Below, one piece after another: positions 25,406 to 34,629 of a stretch of DNA of 42,291 bases; the first letter of the stretch is position 1, and every line of letters starts with the position of its first letter. The stretch covers positions 1 to 42,291 of the forward strand of contig JABDKI010000041.1 of assembly GCA_013002295.1 (NCBI GenBank), in the 5' to 3' direction. The notes under the pieces are model-generated. The model made no database searches, was not told the DNA's origin, and saw only the letters and a program-made list of their open reading frames with translations. Source of the DNA: Altererythrobacter sp. (GTDB lineage Bacteria > Pseudomonadota > Alphaproteobacteria > Sphingomonadales > Sphingomonadaceae). Both the position numbers and the translations under genes were made by a program.

Positions 25406-25968
25406 GCATTCCTCGCGGTTTGAGCGCAGAAGAAGCGGCCGCCTGGGCGAAACTGGCGTCTAGCGTCACGCCTTTGGAGGGGCGCAAATTGCCGCAAGTC
25501 CAACCAGGCGCATCGCACAAGCCAGCATCAACCGCGGTGCCGCCAAAGCCGATGCCGCAGCATTCCCGGCGCCCCGCAGCACCGGTCAGCAAAAACGCCC
25601 GCCCAGTGCGACCGCATGATCAAGGTGGGCTCGACGGGCATTGGGACCGCAAGCTGAAGGCTGGCGATATTGCGCCAGATTTTACGCTCGATCTGCATGG
25701 CCACAATCTCGACAGTGCGCATGCGCGGCTGATGGACGGGATGGCGCAAGCGCGAGCCATGGGCGCGCGCATGGTGCTGTTGATTGCCGGCCGCTCACGC
25801 CCGGTTGATCCGGCTGATCGCCAGCACCGCAGAGGCGCTATCAGGGCAAAGCTGCTAGATTGGCTTGCGGCCAGCGAACACGGTGATGCAATCGCTGCCA
25901 TACGCAAGGCGCACCAGCGCCATGGCGGCTCCGGTGCGCTTTATCTGGTGCTGCGGCGCGGGCGATAA
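25402..25968 (+). CDS. Smr/MutS2-type domain protein
   Basis: The product is 188 aa. The N-terminal half is basic and proline-rich (PVSKNARPVRPHDQGGLD). The C-terminal Smr domain runs from about 92 to 185 with LDLHGHNLDSAHARLM, the LDLHG motif of the family, then VLLIAGRSRP and ALYLVLRRGR. Smr domains are nicking endonucleases or ribosome/mRNA-associated nucleases in various lineages; the role of small stand-alone versions in alphaproteobacteria is not settled. Translation is coupled to mltA by ATGA. Its stop is 1 nt from the convergent DUF2306 stop. Confidence 0.88.
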   Translation: MSIPRGLSAEEAAAWAKLASSVTPLEGRKLPQVQPGASHKPASTAVPPKPMPQHSRRPAAPVSKNARPVRPHDQGGLDGHWDRKLKAGDIAPDFTLDLHGHNLDSAHARLMDGMAQARAMGARMVLLIAGRSRPVDPADRQHRRGAIRAKLLDWLAASEHGDAIAAIRKAHQRHGGSGALYLVLRRGR

Positions 25969-25969
25969 C

Positions 25970-26506
25970 TCAACCGAACAGCCACACATTCATCAAGCGG
26001 CCCGGCAGCGCGAAAGCTACGACGCCGGGAATGGTCAGGGCGCCGAGATAGAGGCCCAGGATCTCTTTTTTGTGACCTTTGATATCGCCGCGGCGCGCCG
26101 CCACAACAAGCTTGTATGATGCCCAGAACGTCATGGGAATGAACAGGTGAATGAAGCTGAAGCTGCCGCTGGTCTTGATGAAGACTGCAGAGGTAGCGGT
26201 GACGAGCATCAGTGCGACCCAGATCTTGCCGAGCAGCTTGTGCATCTTCGTACCCTTGCGGGCGAGCAGCAGATATCCGCCGAGCGGGATGGCTGGCAGT
26301 ACGGTCGTCACATGGATCATTACCGCCAGGTAACGTGTGGCGATGTGACTTGGAGCAATACCGAGAAGCCCGCGAGCGACAGCGTAGAACGCTGCAAATG
26401 TGAGAGCGGCTGCGACAATCGTGACGATTGAACGCTGCACCGGGGAGATGTCGAAACCGCTTTGGGGGTGGGTGTTTGAAAAGGCTGGTTGGGACAAGGA
26501 AGTCAT
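25970..26506 (-). CDS. DUF2306 family membrane protein
   Basis: The product is 178 aa from ATG 26506 (MTSLSQPAF); the track start adds 20 residues. There are four or five hydrophobic spans. The motif series VMIHVTTVLPAIPLGGYLLLARKGTKMHKLLGKIWVALM, FSFIHLFIPMTF and RRGDIKGHKKEILGLYLGAL is typical of DUF2306, a predicted inner-membrane family with conserved histidines that may bind haem or metal. The function is unknown. It is divergent from a LytTR transcription regulator, which is a natural candidate to control it. Confidence 0.8.
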   Translation of the reverse strand: MTSLSQPAFSNTHPQSGFDISPVQRSIVTIVAAALTFAAFYAVARGLLGIAPSHIATRYLAVMIHVTTVLPAIPLGGYLLLARKGTKMHKLLGKIWVALMLVTATSAVFIKTSGSFSFIHLFIPMTFWASYKLVVAARRGDIKGHKKEILGLYLGALTIPGVVAFALPGRLMNVWLFG

Positions 26507-26664
26507 GTTTCGGCTCCGTTCGAATTCGTGTCGAAGCCAATCTGCTGCGCGCCCGTTTGCCGGCAATATGGAATGCGAGATTGGGCAAGCTGCTTCGTGA
26601 AATGCGCATGCTTCGGGCCGTTTGCCACTTTACGAAGCGCGAACGGGCAGCCACAACGCCGCAA

Positions 26665-27468
26665 ATGAACGCACCCGCCAAATCGCCTCGCAACCGCATT
26701 GCCAGAAAAATCGTGATCGATTTGTCGATCATGACGGCGATCGGCGTTGTACTGGCCTTCATCGGCCCTTTTGGTAGCTTTGCTGAGCCTCTGACTTATC
26801 GCTTGGTAAGCTGGGTCGTTTTCGCGTGGATTGGTTATGCCATTTACAGCCCGATGGGATGGTTTGTTGACCGTTTCCATGTCGCACTTGATTTGCCGAA
26901 TCAGGCGCTTTGGGTTGTGGGCGTTGCGGTTGCGACCATTCCGATGACGGCCATTGTTTGGGTTATGGGGTTCCTGCCTCGCACCGTTCGCATGCCGACG
27001 CTGGACGAGGCGCTGACAAGCTATTTCTATGTTTTCATCGTTGGCGGGGGAGTGACAGCGTTATTCTACATGATCGAATCGCGCGGGCCGGGCGAAGGCG
27101 CAGGGCTGACCGACGTTGCCGTTTCACTGCAACCGACATCAAAGCCCAGCACAGTCAATGCTAGATTGGTCGACCGATTGCCGCCCGAGCTCGGGACTGA
27201 GATCATCGCGTTGGAGATGGAAGACCACTATGTCCGCGTGCACACCGCGCTGGGCAATGAGCTGGTCTTGATGCGCATGCGCGATGCGATTGCAGAGCTG
27301 GACGGGATTGACGGGTTGCAGGTTCACCGCAGCTGGTGGGTGGCGCGCGGTGCTGTTTCCGACGTCCAGCGCGAAGGCCGCAATGTCCGTTTGGCGCTTG
27401 ATACCGGTGTCGAAGCACCGGTCAGCCGCGCCAATGTACAAGTTCTGAAAGACGCTGGCTGGATCTAG
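26665..27468 (+). CDS. Membrane-anchored LytTR-family DNA-binding regulator
   Basis: The product is 267 aa from the preferred ATG 26665 (MNAPAKSPRNR); ATG 26602 is possible, and the track start at 26428 overlaps the divergent gene. Four membrane spans fill residues about 15-140. A LytTR domain follows from about 171 to 265 with IIALEMEDHYVRVHTALGNELVLMRMRDAI and LQVHRSWWVARGAV, the classic LytTR strands. There is no response-regulator receiver domain and no histidine kinase nearby, so the membrane part may sense directly. Its stop shares the palindrome CTAG with the convergent Pr6Pr gene. It lies between two membrane-protein genes it may regulate. The signal is unknown. Confidence 0.88.
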   Translation: MNAPAKSPRNRIARKIVIDLSIMTAIGVVLAFIGPFGSFAEPLTYRLVSWVVFAWIGYAIYSPMGWFVDRFHVALDLPNQALWVVGVAVATIPMTAIVWVMGFLPRTVRMPTLDEALTSYFYVFIVGGGVTALFYMIESRGPGEGAGLTDVAVSLQPTSKPSTVNARLVDRLPPELGTEIIALEMEDHYVRVHTALGNELVLMRMRDAIAELDGIDGLQVHRSWWVARGAVSDVQREGRNVRLALDTGVEAPVSRANVQVLKDAGWI

Positions 27469-28082
27469 GCCAGGTCGCGGCGAAGGAGCTTGCGCAGCGC
27501 AAGCAACACTGCGCCCATGGCCACAAAGAACAGGCTGAGCCCGATCATGTTGAGCAGCAATTGCCCCCATCCAAGCGATGGCAAATCCAGAAAGAAATAG
27601 GCATAGAATCCGGTGCTAGCCCCATAGATCAGCGCAAAGGCGGTGTAGATGATCGGGAACACCATCACCCATGGCAGCGAACGCCAGGTGAGATGCGCGC
27701 GGTCAAAAAATACCGCCCACCAGAGAACAAATGTAGCCGGAATGATCGTATGAAAGTTTAGGTTGGTCCACCAATCAAGGCCAACCGGGTGATGATCTGC
27801 CGCTAGCAGCGCGTGATACACCAGTGCGACAATGGTTAGCGCCGTGGCGAGTGCAAAAGTCATGCGCTCGCTGATCGGCCTGCCCGCCGCGATCCACAAC
27901 ATAGCAACGCCGCCTGCAAAATTGCTCCAGATCGTGAAGAAACGGAACAGCAGCGCGAAGTTCTCCAGCGGTGAGGTGCCCGGTTCAGTGTTGATTGTGG
28001 TCTGCAATGCCAAAGTGCCAAGTGCAACGAAGCCGACAATACCCGCACCAGAGCGCCCGAGAGTTGAAACTTGATCTTTCAT
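27465..28082 (-). CDS. Pr6Pr family membrane protein
   Basis: The product is 205 aa with six predicted spans. NFALLFRFFTIWSNFAGGVAMLW, LVYHALLAADHHPVGLDWWTNLNFHTIIPATFVLWW and IIYTAFALIYGASTGFYAYFFLD match the Pr6Pr family (related to FAR-17a/AIG1). The conserved His and Trp residues in the second block recall the serine/threonine hydrolase-like membrane fold of that superfamily, but no activity is established for bacterial members. It is convergent with the LytTR regulator, with shared stop bases. Upstream it faces the katG terminator. Confidence 0.82.
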   Translation of the reverse strand: MKDQVSTLGRSGAGIVGFVALGTLALQTTINTEPGTSPLENFALLFRFFTIWSNFAGGVAMLWIAAGRPISERMTFALATALTIVALVYHALLAADHHPVGLDWWTNLNFHTIIPATFVLWWAVFFDRAHLTWRSLPWVMVFPIIYTAFALIYGASTGFYAYFFLDLPSLGWGQLLLNMIGLSLFFVAMGAVLLALRKLLRRDLA

Positions 28083-28122
28083 CCGAGCGCATTAGCGCCA
28101 AGCGATGCGTGCGCCTACCCGC

Positions 28123-28156
28123 AAAAGAAAACCCCCGGCCACTGAGGCCAGGGGTT
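28123..28156 (-). terminator. katG terminator
   Basis: On the minus strand AACCCCTGGCC pairs with GGCCGGGGGTT across a 5-nt loop (11 bp with one mismatch) and runs into TTTTCTTTT. It is about 50 nt past the katG stop. A second imperfect hairpin (CCCTGGAAG/CCTTCCGGG) lies between at about 28165-28190. Confidence 0.8.
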
Positions 28157-28206
28157 AACTGCGACCCTGGAAGACAGTGGGCCTTCCGGGCTAGCTAATG
28201 ATCGGC

Positions 28207-30405
28207 TTAGCCGTGGTACTTCGCGTGACTGATGTCGAAGCGATCGGCATCCATGACCTTGGTCCAAGCTGCGACGAAGTCACGCACCAGGCGTTCTTCA
28301 CCGCCGGCCTCGGCATAGGTCTCACCCACAGCGCGAAGCTGTGAGTTTGAACCGAAGATCAGGTCTGCGCGGGTAGCGCGGAACTTCTCTGTGCCGGTTG
28401 CACGGTCGCTGCCGATGTAGAGTTCTTCGTCGCTGTCAGCTGCCGCCCACTTGGTCGACATGTCATATAGATTGACGAAGAAGTCGTTTGACAGCGTGCC
28501 CGCACGGTTAGTCAAAACACCATGGTCGGTGTTGCCGCTAACGGCGCCCATCGCACGCAAGCCGCCAACCAGAGCGGTCATTTCAGGGATAGAAAGGCCC
28601 AGCAGATGCGCCTTGTCGATCAGCAGGTCTTCGGTCTTCACGCTGGCCTTGTTGCGCAGGTAGTTGCGGAATCCGTCTGCAAACGGCTCCAGCGGCCCGA
28701 AGCTTTCCGCATCGGTCTGCTCAGCGCTAGCATCGCCGCGGCCTGTGGTCACGCCAACTGAGACACTGTGGCCGCCATCCTTGGCGGCTTTCTCGACCGC
28801 AGCTGCACCTGCCAGCACGATAGCGTCCGCCATCGACAGATTGCCGCGAAGCTCGTCCAGCTTGGACAATACCTTGCTGAGTTCGTCCGGATCGTTCGCC
28901 GTCCAGCCGCTTTGCGGGGCCAAGCGCAGACGTGCGCCGTTCGCGCCGCCGCGGTGGTCCGAATTGCGGTAAGTTGATGCCGAAGCCCATGCCGCCTTGA
29001 CCAGCTCGCTGACCGTCAGGCCGCTACCCAGAACTACTGACTTGAATGCGGATACGTCGCCATCAGAAGGTTTGGTGCCCGCTGGTACAGGGTCCTGCCA
29101 GATCAGCTCTTCTGCCGGCACTTCAGGGCCGAGGTAACGGACCTTTGGCCCCATGTCGCGGTGGCACAGCTTGAACCATGCACGCGCGAAAGCGTCATCA
29201 AGAAGTTCAGGATTGGCGTGGAAACGCTCAGAGATCTTGCGATATTCCGGGTCCATCTTCAGCGCCATATCGGCGGTGGTCATGATGGTCGGAACCTTCT
29301 TGCTCGGATCGCGCGCATCGGGTGCCATGTCTTCCAGATCGGGATTGACCGGGGTCCACTGCTGCGCACCTGCTGGGCTCTTGGTGAGCTCGTAGTCATA
29401 TTTGAACAGCAGGCGGAAATAGTCGTGGCTCCACGAAGTCGGGTTGTTCGACCACGAACCTTCGATGCCCGAGGTGGTGATATGGCCCGCGTCGATCTCG
29501 GCCTGGTCGGTCAACCAGCCGAATGCCTGATTGTGCAGAGCCTCACCTTCTGGTGCGCCACTGAACGTATCTGACGGAGCTGCGCCATGCGCCTTGCCGA
29601 AAGCGTGACCGCCAGCGGTCAGAGCGACGGTTTCCTCGTCATTCATTGCCATACGTGCGAAAGTCTCGCGCATGTCGCGTGCCGATAGCAGCGGATCAGG
29701 ATTGCCGCCCGGTCCTTCCGGATTGACGTAGATCAGGCCCATCTGGATTGCAGCGAGCGGGTTTTCCAGATCGCGGCCATCGTCTGGGACAATACGGGTT
29801 TCCGCACCTGTATCGACCCACAGCTCTTCCGTGCCCCAATAAACTGTTTCCGGTTCGAACACGTCCTTGCGTCCGCCGCCGAAGCCGAACACTGGGCCTC
29901 CCATGCTTTCGATCGCGACATTGCCGGCTAGGATGAACAGGTCAGCCCAACTGATGTTCTTGCCGTATTTTTGCTTGATCGGCCACAGCAGGCGGCGTGC
30001 CTTGTCGAGGTTGCCATTGTCTGGCCAGCTGTTGAGCGGCGCAAAACGCTGCTGCCCGCTGCCGCCACCGCCGCGGCCATCGCCAGTGCGATAGGTGCCG
30101 GCTGCATGCCATGTCATGCGAATGAAAAACGGGCCATAGTGGCCATAGTCGGCCGGCCACCAGTCCTTGCTGTCTGTCATCAAGGCAGTGAGGTCAGCTT
30201 TCAGTGCATCGTAATCGATCGCATTGAACGCTTCGCAATAGTCAAAATCCTCGCCCATTGGGTCCGCATTGCGGCCGCCCTGCGTCAGAATTTCGGTATT
30301 GGCTGTCTCTGGCCACCAATCCTTGTTGGTACGGCCTAGCAACGGGCGTGTGCCTTGCTCTGCGTGGAAGGGGCAACCGCTCATTTCACCGGTCTTCGCG
30401 TCCAT
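28207..30405 (-). CDS. katG: Catalase-peroxidase KatG
   Basis: The product is 732 aa from ATG 30405 ([14 protein letters not shown]), preceded by AGGAGAG; the track start adds 28 residues. The distal haem pocket is [11 protein letters not shown], with the Trp of the Met-Tyr-Trp adduct. [11 protein letters not shown] supplies the adduct tyrosine, and [17 protein letters not shown] holds the proximal histidine. The C-terminal half repeats the peroxidase fold. It degrades hydrogen peroxide as catalase and peroxidase in the cytoplasm. A possible promoter (TTAGCC-17-TATACA), a leader hairpin and a dyad upstream fit peroxide-type regulation, for example by an OxyR-like activator, but no regulator gene is adjacent. 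Confidence 0.98.
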   Translation of the reverse strand: MDAKTGEMSGCPFHAEQGTRPLLGRTNKDWWPETANTEILTQGGRNADPMGEDFDYCEAFNAIDYDALKADLTALMTDSKDWWPADYGHYGPFFIRMTWHAAGTYRTGDGRGGGGSGQQRFAPLNSWPDNGNLDKARRLLWPIKQKYGKNISWADLFILAGNVAIESMGGPVFGFGGGRKDVFEPETVYWGTEELWVDTGAETRIVPDDGRDLENPLAAIQMGLIYVNPEGPGGNPDPLLSARDMRETFARMAMNDEETVALTAGGHAFGKAHGAAPSDTFSGAPEGEALHNQAFGWLTDQAEIDAGHITTSGIEGSWSNNPTSWSHDYFRLLFKYDYELTKSPAGAQQWTPVNPDLEDMAPDARDPSKKVPTIMTTADMALKMDPEYRKISERFHANPELLDDAFARAWFKLCHRDMGPKVRYLGPEVPAEELIWQDPVPAGTKPSDGDVSAFKSVVLGSGLTVSELVKAAWASASTYRNSDHRGGANGARLRLAPQSGWTANDPDELSKVLSKLDELRGNLSMADAIVLAGAAAVEKAAKDGGHSVSVGVTTGRGDASAEQTDAESFGPLEPFADGFRNYLRNKASVKTEDLLIDKAHLLGLSIPEMTALVGGLRAMGAVSGNTDHGVLTNRAGTLSNDFFVNLYDMSTKWAAADSDEELYIGSDRATGTEKFRATRADLIFGSNSQLRAVGETYAEAGGEERLVRDFVAAWTKVMDADRFDISHAKYHG

Positions 30406-30443
30406 AATGTGCTCTCCTATAGGGGTGTCTGAATTCCTGCGCT

Positions 30444-30463
30444 GGTGCGACTCGCATCGCACC
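30444..30463 (-). promoter_or_regulatory. katG leader hairpin
   Basis: GGTGCGA and TCGCACC form a perfect 7-bp stem with a 6-nt loop (CTCGCA), 39-58 nt before the katG start. It would fall in the 5' leader if the predicted promoter is right. A GANTC motif (GACTC, 30449-30453) lies in it. Confidence 0.45.
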
Positions 30464-30479
30464 CATTGCTTATTCAACG

Positions 30480-30508
30480 TGTATAGCAAACGGATCGATC
30501 CCGGCTAA
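30480..30508 (-). promoter_or_regulatory. Candidate katG promoter
   Basis: On the minus strand TTAGCC (30503-30508), a 17-nt spacer and TATACA (30480-30485) form a weak -35 with a good -10. A weak -35 would fit activator dependence. The predicted start is near 30473. Confidence 0.4.
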
Positions 30509-30540
30509 GTGAGATGATCCGATAAGTTTGAGTGAATAAA

Positions 30541-30563
30541 TCAATCAATAGCGGTTTGATTGA
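30541..30563. promoter_or_regulatory. Perfect dyad upstream of katG
   Basis: TCAATCAA, a 7-nt spacer and TTGATTGA form a perfect 8-bp inverted repeat about 80 nt upstream of the predicted katG start site. The position suits a LysR-type activator, but the regulator is unknown. The plus-strand small gene starts 120 nt away on the other side and could share the site. Confidence 0.45.
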
Positions 30564-30682
30564 CTGAATCGATCAAGCGGGAGCCCATGGCAACCCCATC
30601 TTAAGAATGACGAGCAACCACCCGTTACAACCCTTCGGCTACGTTTCATGCCGTATTGATCAACAAGCCATTGGGGTTTTCG

Positions 30683-30913
30683 ATGTCGAAAGTTAGTTTG
30701 GGCACTTTGCTGGCCGCAGTCGCGCTTGTTGTGCTGGCTGTTGTGTTTGACGTGCCGTTTATGCGCGGCGGCAGCGGGGTGATCCTGCTGGTCGGGCTGA
30801 TCTATGCATATACTGTCGCCAAGCGCGAGGTAGAGCTGCTGCAATATGCGGTGAATCATCACGATGATGAAGATGCGGACGAAGATGTGCTCGTTCTGGT
30901 TGAGCAGGCGTAA
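30683..30913 (+). CDS. Small two-span membrane protein with acidic tail
   Basis: The product is 76 aa from ATG 30683 (MSKVSLGTLLAAV) with GGGG about 6 nt upstream; a TTG at 30656 would add nine residues. Two hydrophobic segments (LGTLLAAVALVVLAVVFDV and SGVILLVGLIYAYTVAK) are followed by a helix and an acidic tail (HHDDEDADEDV). I do not recognise a family. It lies upstream of katG in the opposite direction and ends 11 nt from the convergent aroC stop. The codon usage and clean membrane pattern support a real gene; the function is unknown. Confidence 0.65.
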   Translation: MSKVSLGTLLAAVALVVLAVVFDVPFMRGGSGVILLVGLIYAYTVAKREVELLQYAVNHHDDEDADEDVLVLVEQA

Positions 30914-30924
30914 ACCTCAATAAC

Positions 30925-31992
30925 CTAACCGCATTGCGCATTGTGCAGCAGCTTGTGATCGGCCAGCACCAGCGCCATCATCGCTTCCACTACGGGTGTC
31001 CCGCGGATGCCCACGCAGGGGTCATGCCGCCCCTTGGTGCGGATCTGCGTTGCTTCGCCATCCGATGTAATCGTATCGACCGGGGTCAGGATCGAGCTGG
31101 TTGGCTTGAATGCGACGCGGCATACAACCGGTTGTCCGGTCGAGATACCGCCTGCCGTACCGCCTGAGTGGTTGGCGGCAAATTCAGGGCCATTCTCGCC
31201 AGGCCGCATCGCATCGGCATTTTCCTCGCCGGTTAGCCGAGCAGCATCGAAGCCGTCGCCGATCTCTACGCCTTTGGTGGCGTTGATCGTCATCATCGCC
31301 GCAGCCAGATCGCTGTCGAGTTTGGCATAGACAGGCGCACCCCATCCGGCGGGCACACCCTCGGCCACGCATTCGACTACCGCGCCCAGTGACGAACCCG
31401 CCTTGCGCGCGGCGTCGACTTTCTCTTCCCAGCGTTTTGCGGCCTTTGCATCGGGGCAAAAGAACGGGTTATTGCCGATTTCGGCAAAATCGATGTTGTC
31501 GCGATCGATTGTGTCACCGCCGAGCTCGCACACAAAGCCGGTGATCTTGACTTCCGGAATGATCAGCCGCGCAACTGCGCCTGCCGCTACTCGCGCCGCA
31601 GTTTCGCGCGCGCTGGATCGACCGCCGCCGCGATAGTCGCGAATGCCGTACTTCGCGTCATAGCTGTAGTCGGCATGACCCGGACGGTAACTCTTGGCGA
31701 TTTCTGAATAGTCCTTGCTGCGTTGATCGCTGTTTTCGATCATCAGCGAAATCGGCGTGCCGGTGGTCTGTCCTTCGAATACGCCGGACAGGATGCGGAC
31801 AAGATCCGCTTCATTGCGTTGCGTGGTAAAGCGGTTTTGTCCCGGCTTGCGGGCATCCATGAACGGCTGGATATCTTCTTCAGACAGCACGATGCGCGGC
31901 GGGCAGCCGTCCAGTACCGCGCCCAATGCAGGCCCGTGGCTCTCACCCCAGGTGGTAAAGCGCAAAACGCGTCCGAATGTGTTCCAGCTCAT
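30925..31992 (-). CDS. aroC: Chorismate synthase
   Basis: The product is 355 aa from ATG 31992 ([20 protein letters not shown]); the track start at 32241 is a false extension across the divergent ruvA promoter region. [41 protein letters not shown] and the C-terminal [20 protein letters not shown] are the three chorismate synthase signatures. It converts EPSP to chorismate with reduced FMN, the last common step to aromatic amino acids. It is divergent from ruvA with a spacer of about 116 nt. Confidence 0.97.
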   Translation of the reverse strand: MSWNTFGRVLRFTTWGESHGPALGAVLDGCPPRIVLSEEDIQPFMDARKPGQNRFTTQRNEADLVRILSGVFEGQTTGTPISLMIENSDQRSKDYSEIAKSYRPGHADYSYDAKYGIRDYRGGGRSSARETAARVAAGAVARLIIPEVKITGFVCELGGDTIDRDNIDFAEIGNNPFFCPDAKAAKRWEEKVDAARKAGSSLGAVVECVAEGVPAGWGAPVYAKLDSDLAAAMMTINATKGVEIGDGFDAARLTGEENADAMRPGENGPEFAANHSGGTAGGISTGQPVVCRVAFKPTSSILTPVDTITSDGEATQIRTKGRHDPCVGIRGTPVVEAMMALVLADHKLLHNAQCG

Positions 31993-32108
31993 GTGGCTTC
32001 TAATGTCGCAAGAGTGGGCAAGTGTCCATAATCTCTGGACCAAGCATTTGTTTGCGGGCAAGAACAAAAGGCGCTCAAACAGCAAAGCGGTAGCGCAGAA
32101 GGAAACGC

Positions 32109-32714
32109 ATGATCGCGAAACTGTCAGGCAGGCTGGACGAAACCGGCGACGATTGGGCGATCGTCGATGTTCAAGGCGTCGGCTATCTGGTCCATTGCAG
32201 CACCAAGACGCTTGCCGCGCTGGGTGAAGTGGGTGAAGCATGCACCGTCCACACCGATCTGCAGGTGAGCGAGAATGATATGCGCCTGCTCGGCTTTGCC
32301 GAAAGTGCAGAGCGCGACTGGTTTAGGCTGCTTACTCAGGTTCAGGGCGTGGGAAGCAAGGTCGCGCTCGCAATCCTTTCGGCGCTCTCAACCGGTGAAG
32401 TGCGTGATGCCTGCGCGGGCGGAGACGCCGCAATGGTTGCGCGTGCGAATGGGGTAGGGCCGAAACTGGCCGGACGTATCGTCAACGAGTTAAAGGACAA
32501 GGCTGGCGCGCTTCCTGGTGGCGGCATGGCTGGTGCCGCAATGGGCGCTGTACCAAAAGGTGGTGCGAGCGCCGATGCCGTGAGCGCGTTGGAGAATCTG
32601 GGCTTCAAACCAGCGGTAGCCGCGCAGGCTGTCGCGCGTGCGCAGGCCGAATTAGGCGAAGATGCACCGGAAGCCGATCTGATCCGCGTGGCACTGAAAA
32701 AGGCGGCGGGATAG
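32109..32714 (+). CDS. ruvA: Holliday junction branch-migration protein RuvA
   Basis: The product is 201 aa with an AGAAGGAA ribosome site. The OB-fold domain I ([30 protein letters not shown]) is followed by helix-hairpin-helix motifs ([17 protein letters not shown] and [22 protein letters not shown]). A Gly/Ala-rich linker leads to the domain III helices ([22 protein letters not shown]) that bind RuvB. RuvA tetramers hold the Holliday junction while RuvB pumps DNA. The downstream genes are a DsrE-like gene (8 nt gap) and ruvB, so the usual ruvA-ruvB pair is split by one gene. Confidence 0.97.
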   Translation: MIAKLSGRLDETGDDWAIVDVQGVGYLVHCSTKTLAALGEVGEACTVHTDLQVSENDMRLLGFAESAERDWFRLLTQVQGVGSKVALAILSALSTGEVRDACAGGDAAMVARANGVGPKLAGRIVNELKDKAGALPGGGMAGAAMGAVPKGGASADAVSALENLGFKPAVAAQAVARAQAELGEDAPEADLIRVALKKAAG

Positions 32715-32722
32715 GAGAGCGT

Positions 32723-33268
32723 ATGACTTTGAGAACAGGAATTCTGGTTAGTTTGGCGCTGATGACATCGCCACTGTCAGCCCAAGACCTGTCCGCATTC
32801 ACCACCGGACCGGTGTTTGAGGACTACGGCCCCAATGCGCCTGTCGAGGCGGATTTCGATATCCCTGAGGGCGCAGAGTTCAAGGTAGCTTTCGATGTTG
32901 CTGAGGGAGCAGACGCGGGCGAGCTGAACCGGACACTGCAAAGCGCCGCACGTTTCATCAACATGCATGTCCGGGCGGGCGTGCCGCTAGAGAACATCGA
33001 GGTTGCGGTTGTCGTGCATGGTAAAGCGTCGGAAGACCTACTCGGCGCGGCAGAATATGCCAATCGCCGCGAAAGCGCGGAAAACGCAAATATCGCGCTG
33101 ATCGCGGCGCTTAGGGATAAGGGCATGCGCGTGATTATGTGCGGGCAGAGCGCTGTCGCCTACGGCATTTCGAACGACATGCTCGCGTCGGGCGTGGAAA
33201 TGGCGCTGTCGGCCATGACTGCGCATGCGCTGCTCCAGCAAGATGGTTATACGATGAACCCGTTTTGA
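32723..33268 (+). CDS. DsrE-family protein with signal peptide, inserted between ruvA and ruvB
   Basis: The product is 181 aa with GGAGAGCGT 4 nt before ATG 32723. An N-terminal signal peptide ([17 protein letters not shown]) implies a periplasmic location. The mature part fits the DsrE/DsrF-like fold: [44 protein letters not shown] and [16 protein letters not shown] with the conserved cysteine. Cytoplasmic relatives handle sulfur relay; exported ones have no known partner. It lies 8 nt after ruvA and 1 nt before ruvB, so it is co-transcribed with the repair genes, although its location differs. A purely operonic rather than functional link is likely. Confidence 0.8.
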   Translation: MTLRTGILVSLALMTSPLSAQDLSAFTTGPVFEDYGPNAPVEADFDIPEGAEFKVAFDVAEGADAGELNRTLQSAARFINMHVRAGVPLENIEVAVVVHGKASEDLLGAAEYANRRESAENANIALIAALRDKGMRVIMCGQSAVAYGISNDMLASGVEMALSAMTAHALLQQDGYTMNPF

Positions 33269-33269
33269 G

Positions 33270-34307
33270 ATGACTGATCCTGCCCCCTTCCATACGCCCG
33301 ATCGGCAGCCGGACGATCCAGATGCGGCGCTGCGCCCCAAGAGCTTGCGCGAGTTCATCGGTCAGGAAGGCGCGCGTGAAAACCTGAAGGTGTTCATAGA
33401 GTCCGCCAAGTCGCGCGGCGAAGCGATGGATCACACGCTGTTCTTCGGCCCGCCGGGGCTCGGCAAGACCACGCTGGCGCAGATTGTTGCCAACGAGCTG
33501 GGCGTAGGGTTCCGTGCCACCTCAGGCCCGGTGATCGCAAAGGCCGGCGATCTGGCCGCGCTGCTCACCAATCTCGAACCGCATGACGTCCTGTTCATTG
33601 ACGAGATCCACCGGCTCAATCCGGTCGTCGAGGAAATCCTCTATCCCGCGATGGAGGACCGCGCGCTCGACATCATTATCGGCGAGGGGCCGGCCGCGCG
33701 TAGCGTGCGGATCGATTTGCCGCCCTTCACGTTGATCGGCGCGACTACACGGCAAGGCTTGCTCACCACGCCATTGCGCGATCGATTCGGTATTCCGGTG
33801 CGGCTGAATTTCTACACGCATGACGAACTTGATCTGGTGGTAACGCGGGCTGCGAACCTATTGGGGCTCGACATAGACAAACAGGGCGCGCGCGAGATTG
33901 CGCGCCGTTCGCGCGGTACGCCGCGTGTGGCGGGGCGCTTGCTGCGCCGCGTGCGCGATTTTGCCCATGTTGCGGGGCAGGAAACCGTTACCAAGACGAT
34001 TGCGGACGATTCGCTCACACGGCTCGAGATTGACAGGCTCGGCCTCGACGCGATGGATCGCAAATACCTCTCCATGATCGCCACCACTTACAAAGGCGGG
34101 CCTGTGGGTGTGGGCGCGTTGTCAGCCGGGCTGGGCGAGCCGCGCGATACGGTTGAGGATGTGATCGAGCCCTATCTGATCCAGCTGGGCTTGCTTGCGC
34201 GCACCGAGCGTGGACGCGCGCTTAATGATGCCGGGTGGCAGCATCTGGAAATAGAACTGCCCGCCAAAGTTGATAGCGGGCAGTCTGGTTTGTTCGATGG
34301 CGGCTAA
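33270..34307 (+). CDS. ruvB: Holliday junction branch-migration helicase RuvB
   Basis: The product is 345 aa. [26 protein letters not shown] opens the AAA+ core. Walker A is [16 protein letters not shown], Walker [17 protein letters not shown], sensor 1 [20 protein letters not shown], and the C-terminal winged helix includes RYKG-like [35 protein letters not shown]. It forms hexamers on DNA and drives branch migration with RuvA. It starts 1 nt after the DsrE-like stop. Its 3' end is 4 nt from a convergent small gene. Confidence 0.98.
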   Translation: MTDPAPFHTPDRQPDDPDAALRPKSLREFIGQEGARENLKVFIESAKSRGEAMDHTLFFGPPGLGKTTLAQIVANELGVGFRATSGPVIAKAGDLAALLTNLEPHDVLFIDEIHRLNPVVEEILYPAMEDRALDIIIGEGPAARSVRIDLPPFTLIGATTRQGLLTTPLRDRFGIPVRLNFYTHDELDLVVTRAANLLGLDIDKQGAREIARRSRGTPRVAGRLLRRVRDFAHVAGQETVTKTIADDSLTRLEIDRLGLDAMDRKYLSMIATTYKGGPVGVGALSAGLGEPRDTVEDVIEPYLIQLGLLARTERGRALNDAGWQHLEIELPAKVDSGQSGLFDGG

Positions 34308-34311
34308 CGGC

Positions 34312-34629
34312 TTAGTTGCCCGCTTGGCGGATACCTGCGCCCTTGGCCTGGAATTCGGCAGTGGAGATCTGACCCTTGCGAGCGAGCTCATCCCATTCAT
34401 CCTGAGTGCCGCAAATGCGCTTGGTGAACCTTGATCCGATCACTTGGGTACGGCGACAGATGATTTTGTTCTCGTCAGTAGCCGGCTCTGCTTCTGGCTG
34501 AGACGCAACCTCGGTCTCGGTATTTTCCGCCGCAGTTGTTTCGACTTGGGTTTCCGTGTCGGTTTCGAGAGCGGGCTGAGTCTGTATGGTCAAAAGCAGT
34601 GTAGAGCCTGCAAGAAGAGAGGTAAGCAC
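34312..34629 (-). CDS. Small secreted protein with CRRxxVxGSRxxxRIC motif
   Basis: The product is 105 aa. The start MLTSLLAGSTLLLTIQTQ looks like a signal peptide. A Thr/Glu-rich, acidic, low-complexity stretch (TDTETQVETTAAENTETEV) follows. The C-terminal half has IICRRTQVIGSRFTKRICGTQDEWDELA, a two-cysteine pattern I have seen in many small hypothetical proteins of sphingomonads, of unknown function. A disulfide between the cysteines in the periplasm is plausible. It converges on ruvB with only 4 nt between stops. Confidence 0.7.
   Translation of the reverse strand: MLTSLLAGSTLLLTIQTQPALETDTETQVETTAAENTETEVASQPEAEPATDENKIICRRTQVIGSRFTKRICGTQDEWDELARKGQISTAEFQAKGAGIRQAGN

Noticed and set aside
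25941-26762. Minus-strand ORF of 273 aa across the DUF2306/LytTR region
   Set aside because: It is rich in Arg/His/Ser with no pattern, and both overlapping genes have clear membrane and LytTR motifs.
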